Assembly: GCF_014851395.1 (NCBI RefSeq)
Contig: NW_024040817.1
Span: 16,622,610 to 16,686,609 of the forward strand
Length of the DNA: 64,000 bases
Reading direction: 5' to 3'
Source: Micropterus salmoides
Lineage: Eukaryota; Chordata; Actinopteri; Centrarchiformes; Centrarchidae
Shown: positions 1-13,200 of the stretch, piece by piece
How the letters are laid out: each line of letters begins with the position of its first letter
Position numbering within the stretch: the first letter of the stretch is position 1
The notes under the pieces: generated by a model
Databases searched by the model: none
Told to the model about the DNA's origin: nothing
Seen by the model: only the letters and a program-made list of their open reading frames with translations
Program-made: the position numbers and the translations under genes

Positions 1-2365
1 TGAACATCCCACAACGGAGGGCACTGTTACTCCAGTGTGGTCCCATAATACAGTTTGCATAAACTCAATTTATGCTACCCTGTGCAAAAGGCAAACAGTA
101 GCAACAACTATTTGTGATATTTATTGTTCACAGTTCATGACATGATCTCTGACAGATCTACCTCTGACTTAATGCTATTAAATTTACCCACAAGTCGTGC
201 TTGTTTAGACACTAATATTTTTGGAAAAGAAGATACTGTGTTTTCTATTTACTATGTGTTCTGTGTCATTGTTATGCAGTATATCTCTGCCCTACTTTGG
301 TGAAACAGAAAGACATATATCTTCAAACCTCCCATAAATCTCAGGATAATCACACTGAGGTTGCTTGAAGGACAAGATACATGTAACACTGGAATCATAT
401 ATTTGTGACAACAGTGCTGTGGCTTTGTGTGAGCTATATTCCAGAATCACTCAAAAGAGAAAACAGAAAAGAAAAACCACAATAAAATGCAACTGTAAAC
501 ATTGCAAATATACATTTAAAGCTTGAAGTAGGGTGTTTTGGTGGCTTAGGTGAAAAGCATAGAAAAGAATATAGAGACTACTCCTCTATTTTTAAACCTA
601 CTCCCTGTTTACCCTTAGGGACAAAAATCCAATATTGAAATTCCAAAAATATAAATGCCCCAGAGGCAAGAGAGAAAGGCTAGTCTAAAGCTAACAGACT
701 GTGAGTAGAATAAGCTTCACTGTTGTCTAGAAGTGGTCTGAGACTCGTTAATTTAATACACTTTATCTTCTACCTTCTTTGCCAGACAACCAGTACATAA
801 CATTGATATTGTGTAAACATATCCAATCAAGAAGTGTGGAGATTATCTAGGTATCTGACACATCTGGCTCTTTTACACTGAGTGTAAATTCATGTGTGAC
901 CAATTACATTTTAGTTAAAAGAGGAGTGTGCTCAAGCTTGACAAAACAGAGCGCAATCTGGAAAGGGAGCTAGAGCAGGTCTACATTGTTAGTAGGATAC
1001 TGTAGTATCAGCTGGCTGATGGTGACCAGTCACATCAGCTCATCTCATCTTCTGTTTAATCAGCAGTTCTAGCCTCCAAGATAGAACCTGCTTATGATTT
1101 TAGAGCAACCTAAAAATGCTTCCAAAACCTCCTTTAATTTTTTTATTTAGTTAGTTAGTTAGTTAGTTAGTTTTATAAAGACTCTGATACGCCTGATGCA
1201 TAATGATGCAAACAAGAGAGATGGAAATATCTGGCCAGTTAGGCTACAACTGCAGTTAGTTGTAGTACAATGAAATGTTTCTAGTATTATTGTCAGTCGA
1301 ATATATTGCTGTTTACTAAGGGGTATACTCCAAATAATTTGCACTGTATAAACATGGAAACTGTGTGGCTTCCCACTCCAGTGTGTAAAAAAAAAAAAAG
1401 GTTGAGTACATATTTTGAAACAAAATGTAATTAAGATACCCATTTGAAGAGGTCATCTGAGCTCATGGAAATGTCAGTGCAATTTCATTCCAAATTGTGT
1501 AGGCCAAAAAAAGTGTATGCTGCATTTGCATAAACACAACCTGAACTGCACCGCTACATCCATCGACACATGAGGAAAAAATAAAAATAAAAATAAATAA
1601 ACAAGTAAGCTAGTGCGAGAGAGCAAAGCAGCCATGATTGTGTTTTTTTGCATGTACATCAGATCTTCAGTGAGACGTTATGTTCTCTAAAGTACTGTGA
1701 CCTTATTTAGCTAACTTTGTTTCATCCTGTTGAACTAAAATAGAACGAGGCTAGCTGAACACCGCTCAAATTTGACCTTTACATCCAGACCACCCAAGAG
1801 CTAATGTAGAAACTTGTGAATAACATTGAGAGAGAGGCAATCTGTCAGGAAGCATCAAGCCAGCTGACTTATTAAAGGGTCGCCTCTAAATACAGTTAAA
1901 TGTGTGTTTTGGCACATTACAGAGAGAATAAAGTGAATGTATGTTGGAATTTTGATCTGATCACAACAGCGAACCAATCGAAAGAGAGAGAGATAATCAC
2001 TTTATTAGACACAATAAAACAATTACAAAACTAAATAAAAATAAACTACAAAAACAGCCATCAAATCCAAATGTCCTTCTGTCCACTCTTACAACACTTT
2101 AAATGAGAGAAAAAGAGAGAGAGAGAGGGTCCATGTGGCACCTTGATTAATGGACAGATGGCAAGGCCATTGAGCCAACTCTCGCTCTGTCTGTGAACTC
2201 CTGGGGAGTTCAGTTGATCTGCCTGAATATACTGACTCAATGAAGGATGCAACATGTCAACCCAATACACACACTCACACACAGGAAAGAAAGAAAGAAA
2301 ACTGGAAAGAAACTCAAGTGTAAGGTACGACAACTACACTAAATGATTGTCTGTCTGTCTCTGTA

Positions 2366-2370
<5 letters not shown>

Positions 2371-2461
<91 letters not shown>

Positions 2462-2486
2462 TGTGTGTGTGTGTGTGTGTGTGTGT
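2371..2486. repeat. compound (GT)n-(GTGC)n-(GT)n microsatellite
   Basis: About 40 bases of alternating GT (2371-2410), about 50 bases of GCGT tetranucleotide (2411-2460), then 26 bases of GT (2461-2486). The whole 116-bp tract is strictly alternating purine-pyrimidine, the sequence type that can form Z-DNA. Both strands give artificial open frames of Val-Cys/Arg-Ala or Thr-His repeats, which are not genes. Confidence 0.97.
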
Positions 2487-3464
2487 ACCCATTAGAGCTC
2501 TAACCAGAGCGAGGGCCATTGGAACACTGTGTGCCAGCTTAATGATGTCATCAATCATTCTCTGCGTCCATTGGTCAATCTATCAGCCTGTTAAAACAGC
2601 CAGTAGGCTTTGCTGCAGAAGCTTCTGATCTCTAACCTGACTCAACATTGTGATCTAAGGCTCAGTATGAACACAAGAACTTTTTAAAAGGTTTTCACCA
2701 GAAAGTTATGATTTGGTTGATATGTATTTGACTTTTAGGGTTTCTGACATTTTAATATTCATCCACACTCAAATTTGCTAGACTTGTTGGTACCATAAAA
2801 ACTGTCAAACACACTCTAGACAAGTGGCACCTGTAATTAAAAATGAATGTGATAGCCAGACAAGTAATATTTGTATCCTTGTTATCAACACGAAAATAGA
2901 AGATACCCCCTAACCCTTTCCGTCAAATTTATGATTTGAGGTTTTCATTTTAGCTTACCTGTCTAGTTGGTTACACATCATCCTTGTCAAAGTAACTTTA
3001 ATGAGAAAATTCCTTTTATGGGAATGTTTCTTTAATAATTCATGAAGTTCCTTTGATGAAGAAATTAGGAAAGAAGAACCATTTTAAAAAATTACCTTAC
3101 ACTTTGCTTGTAGGCATTTTGTGATGGACTGGTAGATTATATACAATGTCACCAAGGCACACCAATGATTGATCGCTGAGTTTATAAGCTCAGAAAATAC
3201 CACAGTCTATTCATTGATAGTTGAAATGTCTTCCCAGAGGATACACTTTTGGCATAAGCCAATCCAACAGTAATGTGTTGGTAAAAGTGTGCAATAATGA
3301 TTACATTTGGATAACATACAAAAGTTGAAGTCCGGCACTGAGATCAAATATGTAATTGTACCAGCAGGACATTGCTGGTCCAGTAGCACACCCTTTCCAA
3401 ATCATCCAATGAATTGTGTACTTAAGAAAACTCATCCGTATGATTCAGTTTTATTTTCTATTTG

Positions 3465-3645
3465 ATTTACCTCTTCCCCAGTTCTCTTTATGCTCTTTGG
3501 TCAGGGTGCAGGGTCAGGCAGATAATCTGGAACAGGTAGGGGTTAAGTGTCCTTGGTATGCTTCAGGAGGTATTGCTGTATGGATGATTGAACCTAAGCC
3601 CTACACTTGGGGGACGACTCACTAACCGCAAAGGCCATCCTGTTG
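3465..3645 (-). mobile_element. degenerate tRNA-derived SINE fragment
   Basis: Read on the minus strand, this has a B-box-like GGTTCAATCAT (complement of about 3584-3595) followed by a segment ending in ACACTTAACCCC, the same order as in the clearer SINE at 15753-15954. The 5' A-box region is poor and no target duplication was found. An old SINE copy is the best explanation; chance similarity of a short tRNA-like segment is possible. Confidence 0.45.
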
Positions 3646-4358
3646 AGAAAGCAGCAGAGTTTTAGACCTTGAGTGTAAGGCAAAGATCAGACCGAAAGAG
3701 TTTCTGCTATGCTAGAATGGAAAACCAATTCAAAACATTGTGAAGCTGTACATTGTTAAAATTCAGACTCAAAAACACCTTCCCAGTGCATATGGAGTGC
3801 GTCCGTTATGCTCTGAAGCCATAAAACAAAACCTGGAGAACTGTGAGCAAGGGCATTGGAGTTACAGAATAGGTGTTGGCAATGTGATCCTTGCCTGAAA
3901 CATCATTTAATTTTGGTCCGCATCCCAGCGGTTTATGTGAGTATGCGTGTATGTGTGTAAGAGTGAGAGAGGAAAGTGAGAATCCTGGGGGAATCCAGTT
4001 GATCTGAATATATAAACTCAAAAGAGGATGAGTTGTTACGCACACACAAGCACACACACATACTTAATGCGGTTCCTGTCTAAAACATTCAGTTAATCTC
4101 ACTTGTGATTCCAACAATATGCTTTTAGTACCAGATAGACCTCATCAAATTTTTTTAATTTGATCTAGAATTCATTATCGCTTCAATGATAGTGTGGCCC
4201 TTTTGGCTTCAAGCCCTCTATATTGTGTGCCAGTATAAATAATGATGAGAGGGAGACAGAGAGATACAGGAAGAGACACAGACAGACAGAGGTGTGAGAA
4301 AACCATTATAAAAAATACTCCTTAGTCTTGCATTCAAAATCTTACTTAAAGCTGCACA

Positions 4359-4623
4359 TAGGGTGACCAGATGAGAATAGGTGAAATTCAGGACAGGGGA
4401 GTTAGGGGTGGGCCTGAGCATGCACAAAATGTTCATGATTCCCTGCACTCCCTGCCAGAGCCAGAACAGAGTCTATCTGTGGGTGACACTAAAAGAGTAA
4501 TTCACAATTATCAGTATGTAATGGTATTTCGGTTATAACTAATCAAAACAGGATTCAGGATCCAAGACAACTACTTGTAATTTTGGACTGTCCCAGATTT
4601 TGTCGAGGTATCTGGTCACCCTA
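4359..4623. mobile_element. 265-bp hAT-type MITE with 8-bp target duplication
   Basis: Terminal inverted repeats TAGGGTGACCAGAT at the left and ATCTGGTCACCCTA at the right are perfect over 14 bp. They are flanked by GCTGCACA (4351-4358) and GCTGCATA (4624-4631), an 8-bp duplication with one mismatch. An 8-bp duplication is the hallmark of hAT transposases. The element is too short to code for anything and would have been moved in trans. Confidence 0.88.
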
Positions 4624-7081
4624 GCTGCATAATATGTTTATATCACTAACAATGAATCAAATGACTATGTGTACTGTAAAAAAAAAGTGTCACTGTTTGT
4701 GACCCACAGAAAATTAGCGCCCAACTTTTTACCTCTTTTAGCTCATAGTTTTGGTTTTCCAACTCACTCTCATCAACCTGTTTTCTAACCACAGCCAGCT
4801 GATTTTTTCAGTGTCCCCATTTTTGGTGGCCTGTCCCCTTCCGGAGCTGTCCCTGGAAATGTCTCCGTATTTCACGCGACTAGAAATACTGGGCAGCAGA
4901 GCCTACCAGCTGGTCTGACCTCACGTTGTGCTTGTTCATAATCTGTTCACCTTAGCGTGAGTACAATAGAGCAAAGTTTAAATATGCCACATACTTCTGG
5001 GTATTTTAATCTATAAAAACATTAAATCATATAAACTGATGTTTTGTATACACGTCTTTACTAGTAGATGAAATGGAGTGAAAAGTACAAAACTTGAACT
5101 TGAACTTGCAAAGTATCAGGGTAGAATTATCAAGTAATTATAATGAAAATAAAACATACAGAAGACAGGAGTATAAAGGGGTAGGAAGAAAAATAGAGAG
5201 AACGAGAGATCGGCAGATGATAGAGTGTAATGTAAATCATGAACTTCATACAATGGCTGATAGAGGGACCAAGACAGCGTGAATAAAAGGTGCAGAGAGA
5301 AAGACAGAAAGACAGACAGATGCAGGCAGAGAGACAGATGGTGTTTAATATAAATTATGGGATGTTAGCTCCTCTGGTAATTCTGCTGATAACTCTCTCC
5401 GCGCTATCGCTATAGCAACACTGTGCCCATTCTGCTGTTGGCACAGTGATGGGCTGGCCATTCGTTCAGGCCGCGCTGATTGTGCTGTCAGCGCACACGC
5501 ACACTCTTTGAGACATGCAGATAAATCATTTCTCACGTGAAACTCAAACACACACGCACGCTCACACTTCATCTCTATGTATCTATCAGTTTATAAACTT
5601 CAGTGAGCTGAACACAAGAGAAGGTCAACTGAAGATGCATTGAGAATTAGAAAAACATGCATCAACTGGGTTCAGACAGGGGGAACTCAGGCGAAGATCC
5701 AGAAGACAGAGAGACGGGGAAACACAGAGACAGACAGAGAGACAGACAAGGGAGATATAGGGTTGTCTCTAAGGGGTCTTGTACTTGTTCTGACACTCTT
5801 ACAGCATCTCACGGACACACCCCATTACACACACAAAAAAAACACACACACAAACACACTTTAGGATGATTCTTTTACTTGTTCCCTTCCTGCATTATCA
5901 CAAGAGCAGCCAGGAGTGTGTGTGTGTGTGTGTGTGTGCACGTGTGCTTGAATTTTTTGTGAATTGTGTGTGCATGGTGGGGAAGTTTGAATTATGTTTG
6001 GATGCATGTCCTCGTAAGTGTTCTCATGCATTCTCACACGCAAGTCTGCTGTGTAGCGTGTGCATGCAAGTATATTATTTTGCAATGTTGAGTGTGGTTT
6101 TTTTTCTTCACTGTAACGTACGCATCAACAAATGTGCAACTGCATGTGCGCCTGTTTGTAAAATATGACCATATAAGTGCTCATGCTTATGTGCTTTTGT
6201 GTGTGTGTGGCTGTTAACTGTACGTGTTCCTGCGGCCTACCGCTGAACAAACTAATTAAGGAACAAACACTGCTTCAAACCAAGCAGAAAATTACCTCCC
6301 AACTCTAACAGGGCGACCCAAGGACAGACAAGCAGGTTCTCTATCACATCCAGTCAGAGCACACAGCCTAATAAAGGCTTCGCTGGTTTATCGAACAACT
6401 AGCATGTGTCATTTTCAACACCCCACTGAATGTAGCATCACACTTAGTGTTTAGTGAGTTTGTATGACTTTCCCGCATGAATGGGACATACTGATGGTAC
6501 TTTGCTTCTATGGATTCACATAGAGAATCTCCACTCAAACCACATTGTTGTACACTTACACCAACTGTCAGTCACTGTATCTGTTACATTATCCCATCAT
6601 ACCTAATGTAAGATGTGTGTCCCAAGCTGCACTGTAAATGTTTTACTCTTTTTAAGATGGAATGTAATTTTTACCCAGCTAGTAGTTTGAAGTTGTTATC
6701 TTTCAGTGGATATTGAGAGTAAACTGCTGGTGAGTGTCTCTATCAGTCAATTCTACCTAATCCTGTGGTATTTCACAGCCTATAGCTTCCAATTAAGTAC
6801 TGCCATCCAGGGAGACGTCGCTGACAGTATCAATAACATCTTTCTGACCTTCTGTTCCTCTTTCTGTTCTTGCCTGCACTCCTTCTTTTCTCTTTATGTC
6901 ACAGCACTATTAGCCCTGTATTAATGTCACTTTTAATTGTTGTAACTACTCTGCTACTGTGATCCACAAGATTTTTTCCTGAAAATCTCTGGCTAAGTAT
7001 TACCGAAATGGTTTAATTATAAAAATTGTCTCTCAACAATTGCTACTAATAACAATGACATTATGCTTTTTATGTTCACAG

Positions 7082-7203
7082 TGAAGACATGTGGCAGTAA
7101 TCTCCAAGGACCGTCAGGAACCTTTACATCTCCTAACTTCCCAATTCAATATGAGAGCAACGCACAGTGTGTGTGGATAATTACTGCTTCAAATCCCAAT
7201 AAG
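7082..7203 (+). CDS. csmd3: csmd3 exon: CUB3, part 1
   Basis: Encodes the first third of CUB3: the opening Cys (TCGSNLQGPSG), the strand motif TSPNFPIQYESN and the second Cys in AQCVW. The acceptor is TTCACAG at 7080-7081 and the exon enters with two bases of a split codon (phase 1). The donor follows AAG at 7203 (GTAAAT), phase 0. Length is 122 nt. The next exon continues directly with VIQINFEEFDLE, giving an uninterrupted CUB domain, which fixes both junctions. In the family CUB domains form extracellular beta-sandwiches that bind protein partners. Confidence 0.93.
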
Positions 7204-10200
7204 GTAAATGCCCTTCTCTCTCGCCTTCTTTGTCTCTCTGTTTTTGTCTGTCAAACAAGCTCTCAAATTCAAACTGTTGTTAATTACAGTTTTTTTCAAT
7301 TTCAGTATTGCTGCATTGGTCAAAACTGAAGTCTTATTGTCAAAACTCTACATACAGTCAGTGCAGCCGAAGTGTATGTGGACCAAACTGTGAATCATTT
7401 TTCATTGCTTTCACACAAAATGCATTCAAACACACATTCTTTCTCCAAAATTCATGAACTCTTTTTTCATTACTACTTGACTGTCTGCAAACACTATATA
7501 TATATATATATATATATGCAGCACATTTTTCAAACCCTAACACACTGTGTCCAAAACTGTTAAAAACACATTCAAAACAGAATGATTGCAAATATCCTGC
7601 ATTTTTGCAGTAACTGGATAGATAAATGTAGAAAATCTTAGCAGAACATTTATGTACATTTTACATTTATGTCTATGTGCCAACTGAGAAAAACTATATT
7701 TCAGGAACTTTTTTTCATAAGTAAATTACTGAATGCAGTGATATAGAAAGATATTATTAAAGCAAATTTCTGATTCATTCTTGTTACATATACTATAGTA
7801 CCGTCAAAAAGTAAAAATATGTACTATATCTTACAGTTTTTCTCAGTCACTTTGGTGCATTTCTAGAATCATGCTTTAACTTTTGGAAAACTATTTGTAT
7901 TGGTGAAATATGGCTAAGGTTTGGATGACAATGATTGAAAATGCACAAGGCTGCACTTTTTATGTATGGCATTGATGAATTTCAGCAGTACAGAGTTATA
8001 TATTGCAAGGAATTGGACATGATTCACAGTTACGCTTTTACTGTTTGTAATGTAATTTGTTGACAGAGCATGTCATTTTGATGCAGAAAATAAAAAAAAC
8101 ATGACTATTTTACAGCACTGCATAGCATAATGGAAACCGTTACAAAAAAATAAATGTAAGCAAGAAAACACCCCCTCAAGTTGATGTTCCTATCAGGCCA
8201 CAGATTCTTACTCACATCACAACAAATATCTTCATCAGTTTACTGTAGGACACATTTACAAAAAAAAGTCTTATAGACATATGTAGAAAAAATGTTTCGC
8301 AGGTTATCACGTGTTCAGCCATTTTGCATGTAGTGACTTATGCAATGAACTTATGACTAGATGTTGTGAGGTGTAAGACTATTCAACAGAGAACCAATAT
8401 ACCGTAATACATTCTGATCAACATGACATACAGTAAGCAATTGATCATGTAGGAAACAATTTCTAAGATTGAGAAATTGCTTTTACATGATGTGCACAAG
8501 TAAGATGATGTGGAGGTTGAACAAGTAGAATTTCAATTTTGATCTGAGCAACAACTGTATTCTACAAAGAAATACTGATAATATATATATGAAAAAATCC
8601 ATCACATTTCAAAGATAAAAGTTCATCAAATTTACTTAATGTTTTCTGTTGTTAGTGTTTTTTTAGGTCAGTGTGTTATGATTAGGTCTGGGCAAAGTTG
8701 CCAAAAATGTTATCACGATAAAAACATTTCATATCAGTCGATATCGATAATTATCACGACATAAGTCAAATCATTATTTCTTTCAAGTTCAAAGGCATAT
8801 TTTTGCTCCTGAGTGAAAATTGAAGAAACCAGATGGTTAATTATGTGGTTAAACTTGACTTTGGTAAGAATGTGACAAATACTTGATGCCAAACAGTGGA
8901 TCACTTCACAAGTCTGAGTTAGCAAATTCAAAACTGTTATCTTTTTCAGCAAATATGATTAGTTTAGTAATCTTTTTTCAGGCTTCTTTTTTCAACAAAA
9001 TAAATATTTTAATAGAAAAATTAGGTGCTAATTTGTTCACGATTCAAATGAATTAAAGCAAACATTTATTGGCGATAAAATGAACATATTATTTTGTTAT
9101 TGAGGAAAATTATATTACGATAATTATCATTATTGTTTTATTGTCCAGCCCTAGTTATGAATGACAATGCATGCTTTCTGAGTGAGAATTGCTGCCATTG
9201 TTTCGATTGAATTTTTGTGGCTTGTATGAAGTGTGTTGGTGGTTTGAGTGACTTCTGGAGGTGAGATTAACTGTTTGGCCAAGATGCATGTTGGTAACGC
9301 AGTATGTGTGAAGAGTTTTGAAAAAGTGGCTTCAGTTTTGACCAATGCAGAGCAATTAAAAAACAAAAAAAAACAAAAACTGTAACACACATTGCAATTA
9401 ATTGTTTTGGAACTAAATGGAATATGACCATTTGATATTTTTAACCAGGTCAGGTCACTCATTGGTGGGCCTTGAAGCGGACACTTTAGGTGCATCGGGA
9501 CTATTGAGAATATCTCTCTTATGGTGCATGGTGAAAAAAATATGTTAATTCTATTGTAGAAGAACTTCATTAAAAAACGGCTTGGAATACATTTATTATT
9601 ATGTGAATACATATTTGGAGTTGATATTTTGCATGTAGGCTGTAATTGTATTACTCCCCGTAAGTGTACCCACGCCAAACACAGAACAGAGCAGATATGA
9701 AATGTAAGAGCAGCACTGGCAGAGCAAGAGCGGGGAGTACACATCATCTTGCAGTCTGCCCTATTGTTAAAAGTGTGTTGGAAATACAACATGCTGCAGT
9801 GAGACAGAATGTCATGAGTGAGCGTAGCGATGCAGCTCAAGTTGTCTGCCTAAACTAGCCTGCAGGCTTTGTTCCATTTGAATTTTATGCATTCAATGTC
9901 ATTTTAATTGATATAACACAGCAGCTCTTACAGGCATTTACAAATTTAGTTTAGCAGCATTTTTACATAATTGAAATGTGTTGATAATGATTCATATAGG
10001 AGGAACCATGCATGCTAGTCAGAGCATATCAGTGTCTCATCCTGTGTGATTGGTTAATCCTGCAAAGGGGCAGACGAAAGGCTAGGTTAGATAGCTGCAA
10101 TTGGTCGCTTTATGTCCCAGGAGAAATCTGATTGGTATTCAGGAGACACATCGTTATTCCACTCAGGGTCACTGTGGTGACCGCCCTGTCGTCAATGGCA

Positions 10201-13200
10201 ACACCTGCGTCAGCACCATGGCGATGCACATACACATATGTGCACAGTCACACGCACACACTTTTGCATGCACGTGTGATCAAATATACACACACACACA
10301 CACACTTTGTCGTTTTGCTCTTGCTCAAAACCTTTATCTCTCGCTCTCTCTTTCTGTCCCCAACTCTCACACACAACTCTCTTTGTCACTGCCCAAGGCC
10401 TGTGGTTTATGGCCTAGAGCAAAACATTCTCATTTGAAGGCTACAATGTGTATGTGACCGTTGAAGGCTATAGTACTAATGCCTTTCCTCGCCCTGTTGG
10501 GTACGTGTGTGTGTGTGCGTGTGTGTGTGTATAATGTGTGTAAGTTGAAAATGAATGTGTATTTATTATGTATGATTATGGATATTGCCAAACACATTGC
10601 CCTAAATGAAGACCTGATCAACTGAAGCTGCATCAAGTCATTTTTATAGCACTTCATCATCTAAGGCTTTACCTTATCACTGTAATGTTCTTTTATCATA
10701 ATACATTATATATACAATATGTCATGTGCTATACTGAATCAAAGACATGTCATGTGCTATACTGAATCAAAGACATGTCATGTGCTATATTGCGCCAGAC
10801 GGTATGCCACTATATCAAACAAGAGGTCTTTAAATTTGTGCGGTACCTGACCTGAAGAGGATGGACATCCATTTAGAACAAACACAGAGGCGGTGATCTA
10901 GCAGGGCTAAGACATGTAGCACATGAACCACAACATCCCTGGGTCAAGTCTTGCTGGTCATCGCCCATTCTGTCGTACAACATTTCCTCTCTACCTTTAA
11001 ATAGAAATCTTTTTCTTTTTTTTTTCTTTTTTTTTTACAAAGCAGACCCAATCTCCAGCTGACCTGAAAGAAACTGGACCCATGCCTGATCGTACTCTAA
11101 GGAGTCTAAATAGTTAATATCAAGTGCTGCCTTTAGTTGATTTTAAGATGGTATAAAGCACTTACCTCTGTTAACATATTAAGCTTTTATTGCTTATGGT
11201 TTGTTTGGATCCCCATTTGTTTTTGGGGTTTTTTCTTGGGAGCACTTCAAACAGTAAACAGTAACATTAACATTGCATCCAACAATAAAATTGCATGAAA
11301 ATCTTATATGTACAAGTCATTAAACAATTAGAACAATTTCACCTGATTAACAGTCAGAACAAACAGCAATAATAGTGTCAGTTTATCTGAACTCTTTATT
11401 CATGTTGCAGAAACTCAAAGGAAGCCTATATTTCTTGTTTGTTGTTCAGGCCCTTTTTCAAAAGCCTCTTTAGCTGCTTCCTAAAAATCTTTTGTTATAA
11501 ATTCTTGAGATGTAAAGCACGGCAAAGTGTTCCAGTGAGATATGGCTTTATATATTACTGTTTTTTTCATACCATTTGTCTTTGGTCAGGGTAGTGTAAT
11601 GTGACCCCTCCTCACCTGCCTTATTGGATTACAAACTAGTCTGGAAAACTGCTGATAAAAAAGACAACTCTTAAACATTACAGCACTTCAGTATTAAAAT
11701 GGTTTGTATGTTTCCCCCTTGAAACTTTGTCAATTAACTAAGTTGATTAAGCCACAGCAGATAAGTTGTTGTGTCTTGATCTTCTAAAGATGCGTTACGT
11801 GTTGCTGATGTTACTAGATTCTCTGTTGGGTTCAATCAAAATTTTTAAGAGATCTGAGACCCATAGCTTTTAAAGTCAAGGTCAGCTAGGTAGTGGTCAG
11901 GGTTGGTAATCAGGTTTCAGGGGTCAGGTCTCTCAAAGACCTCTACCTTAAAACTTTTTATAACAAATCTGTCCTGCACATCTATGGAAATCTGTGTCTT
12001 TAAACCCAGGGCTGTGGTCACATTCATCAGTTTGGCGCTTACAGAAATTGTGGAAGACAGAGGGCAAGAGAAAGACATGAGCATGACAAAGAGTGACAAA
12101 TCATTTAGTATAACTCCAAATCAATTCCCATCTTTATTCATTCTTGGCAAGTTGTTGTATTCATGCTGGCCACCTGTGAAGAGGCTAGAGCATGTGAATA
12201 TGTAAATCCAGATCTTGCTCAGGGCTTAGCATCTTTTGTACTGTCAGACTTGTCCTACTACCCTCAGATAATTTTCAGTTTGTTCCAGTGGGTTTTTGGC
12301 CGAATTTAAGGAAAGATGCGGTATAGTTAAAGGTAAAGACAAAGTATTAATCAATCAATTTGAAAATATAGTTCTTCAAAAAATTCTTAAGTGATATGTG
12401 ATATGATTAAAAGCAGCAAGTATTATTATTCTGAGAAGAACCGTACTTTAACAAAGCCAATATATATTTCAGAACATTTGTTTCATGAAAAAGTGTGATC
12501 AGAGATTATAGAGTATTTAATCTATTGGGAATGTATCACATAATTGGCTTTAGCATAAATCACAATGTTAAATTTGCTGAATGATCAATTTTAAGGTTGC
12601 AAAAATACATGGTTTAGTACACAGACAACGGTCACCTTAGTTAGTGTTGAGGACATTTTAGTGTTCATAGTTCATGTTTGTTTAGGAATTTGCATTCTGT
12701 CATGGTTCAAGAGATTAGTGGAAATTGCAGATTCGGAGACCCATCTAGTGGAGGCAAAGGTGGCTTATTTAATTATTAATTAACTTATTAATTATTAAAA
12801 ATCTGGCTTATGTTGGGCAGGTGGCAGAAGCAAACAAACCGTGGGGGAATTGGCAGTTAAACAACAGGTAACAGGCAAGATCAGAATGAGCGCACTGATG
12901 ATCTGGCGAACTGCAGTAAAAACCTGTCCTCAATTAGGAGGCTGATGAGGCAAGGAGGGGCAGCTTAGTGGGCAAGTGAGCGGTCAGTTGAACTCCTGAG
13001 GAGAGAAGGCAACAAGATACATAAACGCACACTGGGACTCTAAAAGACAGAATCTGAGGCTTATAAGGGGGAAGTGGGTGATGGCGCAAGCACTACAACA
13101 TTAAGGCAATAGTCCCAATTGAGCTTGCTTCTCCCACTAGCAGAACATCTCTTTTTTTTTTATTTCTTGTACATGTCTTTCCCTATTTCATTCTGTCTCT

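Larger units (their letters stand above)
1..7081 (+). other. intron sequence upstream of the CUB3 exons
   Basis: No exon of the gene is visible here; the upstream neighbour (Sushi2) must lie before the window. The stretch holds a compound (TG)n/(TGCG)n tract (2371-2486), a minus-strand SINE-like piece (about 3465-3645), a 265-bp hAT MITE (4359-4623), a short (TTAG)n run (about 1148-1171), a (TG)n tract (about 5917-5938) and otherwise AT-rich unique sequence. It ends in the acceptor TTTTTATGTTCACAG at 7081. Apparent small reading frames are not conserved-looking and mostly translate simple repeats. Confidence 0.75.
7287..9382. mobile_element. Tc1/mariner-like element with decayed inverted ends
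   Basis: The left end reads CAGTTTTTTTCAATTT and the right end, reversed, CAGTTTTTGTTTTTT. Both are bounded by TA (7285-7286 and 9383-9384), the target site of Tc1/mariner transposons. Inside the ends, CTGCATTGGTCAAAACTGAA at about 7311-7330 recurs inverted near 9335-9354, and weaker inverted similarity continues for roughly 200 bp. Removing the nested hAT copy leaves about 1.6 kb, the size of a full Tc1-like element, but I recognise no transposase in the interior. Family assignment rests on the TA and the end sequence only. Confidence 0.6.

Noticed and set aside
2334..2628. Val-Cys and Thr-His rich open frames
   Set aside because: They are translations of the (TG)n/(TGCG)n microsatellite, not proteins. 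The same holds for frames over other TG, TA and GA tracts.
9151..9840. Minus-strand open frame of 229 residues, the longest in the window
   Set aside because: It overlaps the right arm of the Tc1-like element, has no recognisable domain and an unremarkable composition, and part of it is just the repeated CTGCATTGGTCAAAACTG segment that also occurs inverted at 7311. It is treated as chance.
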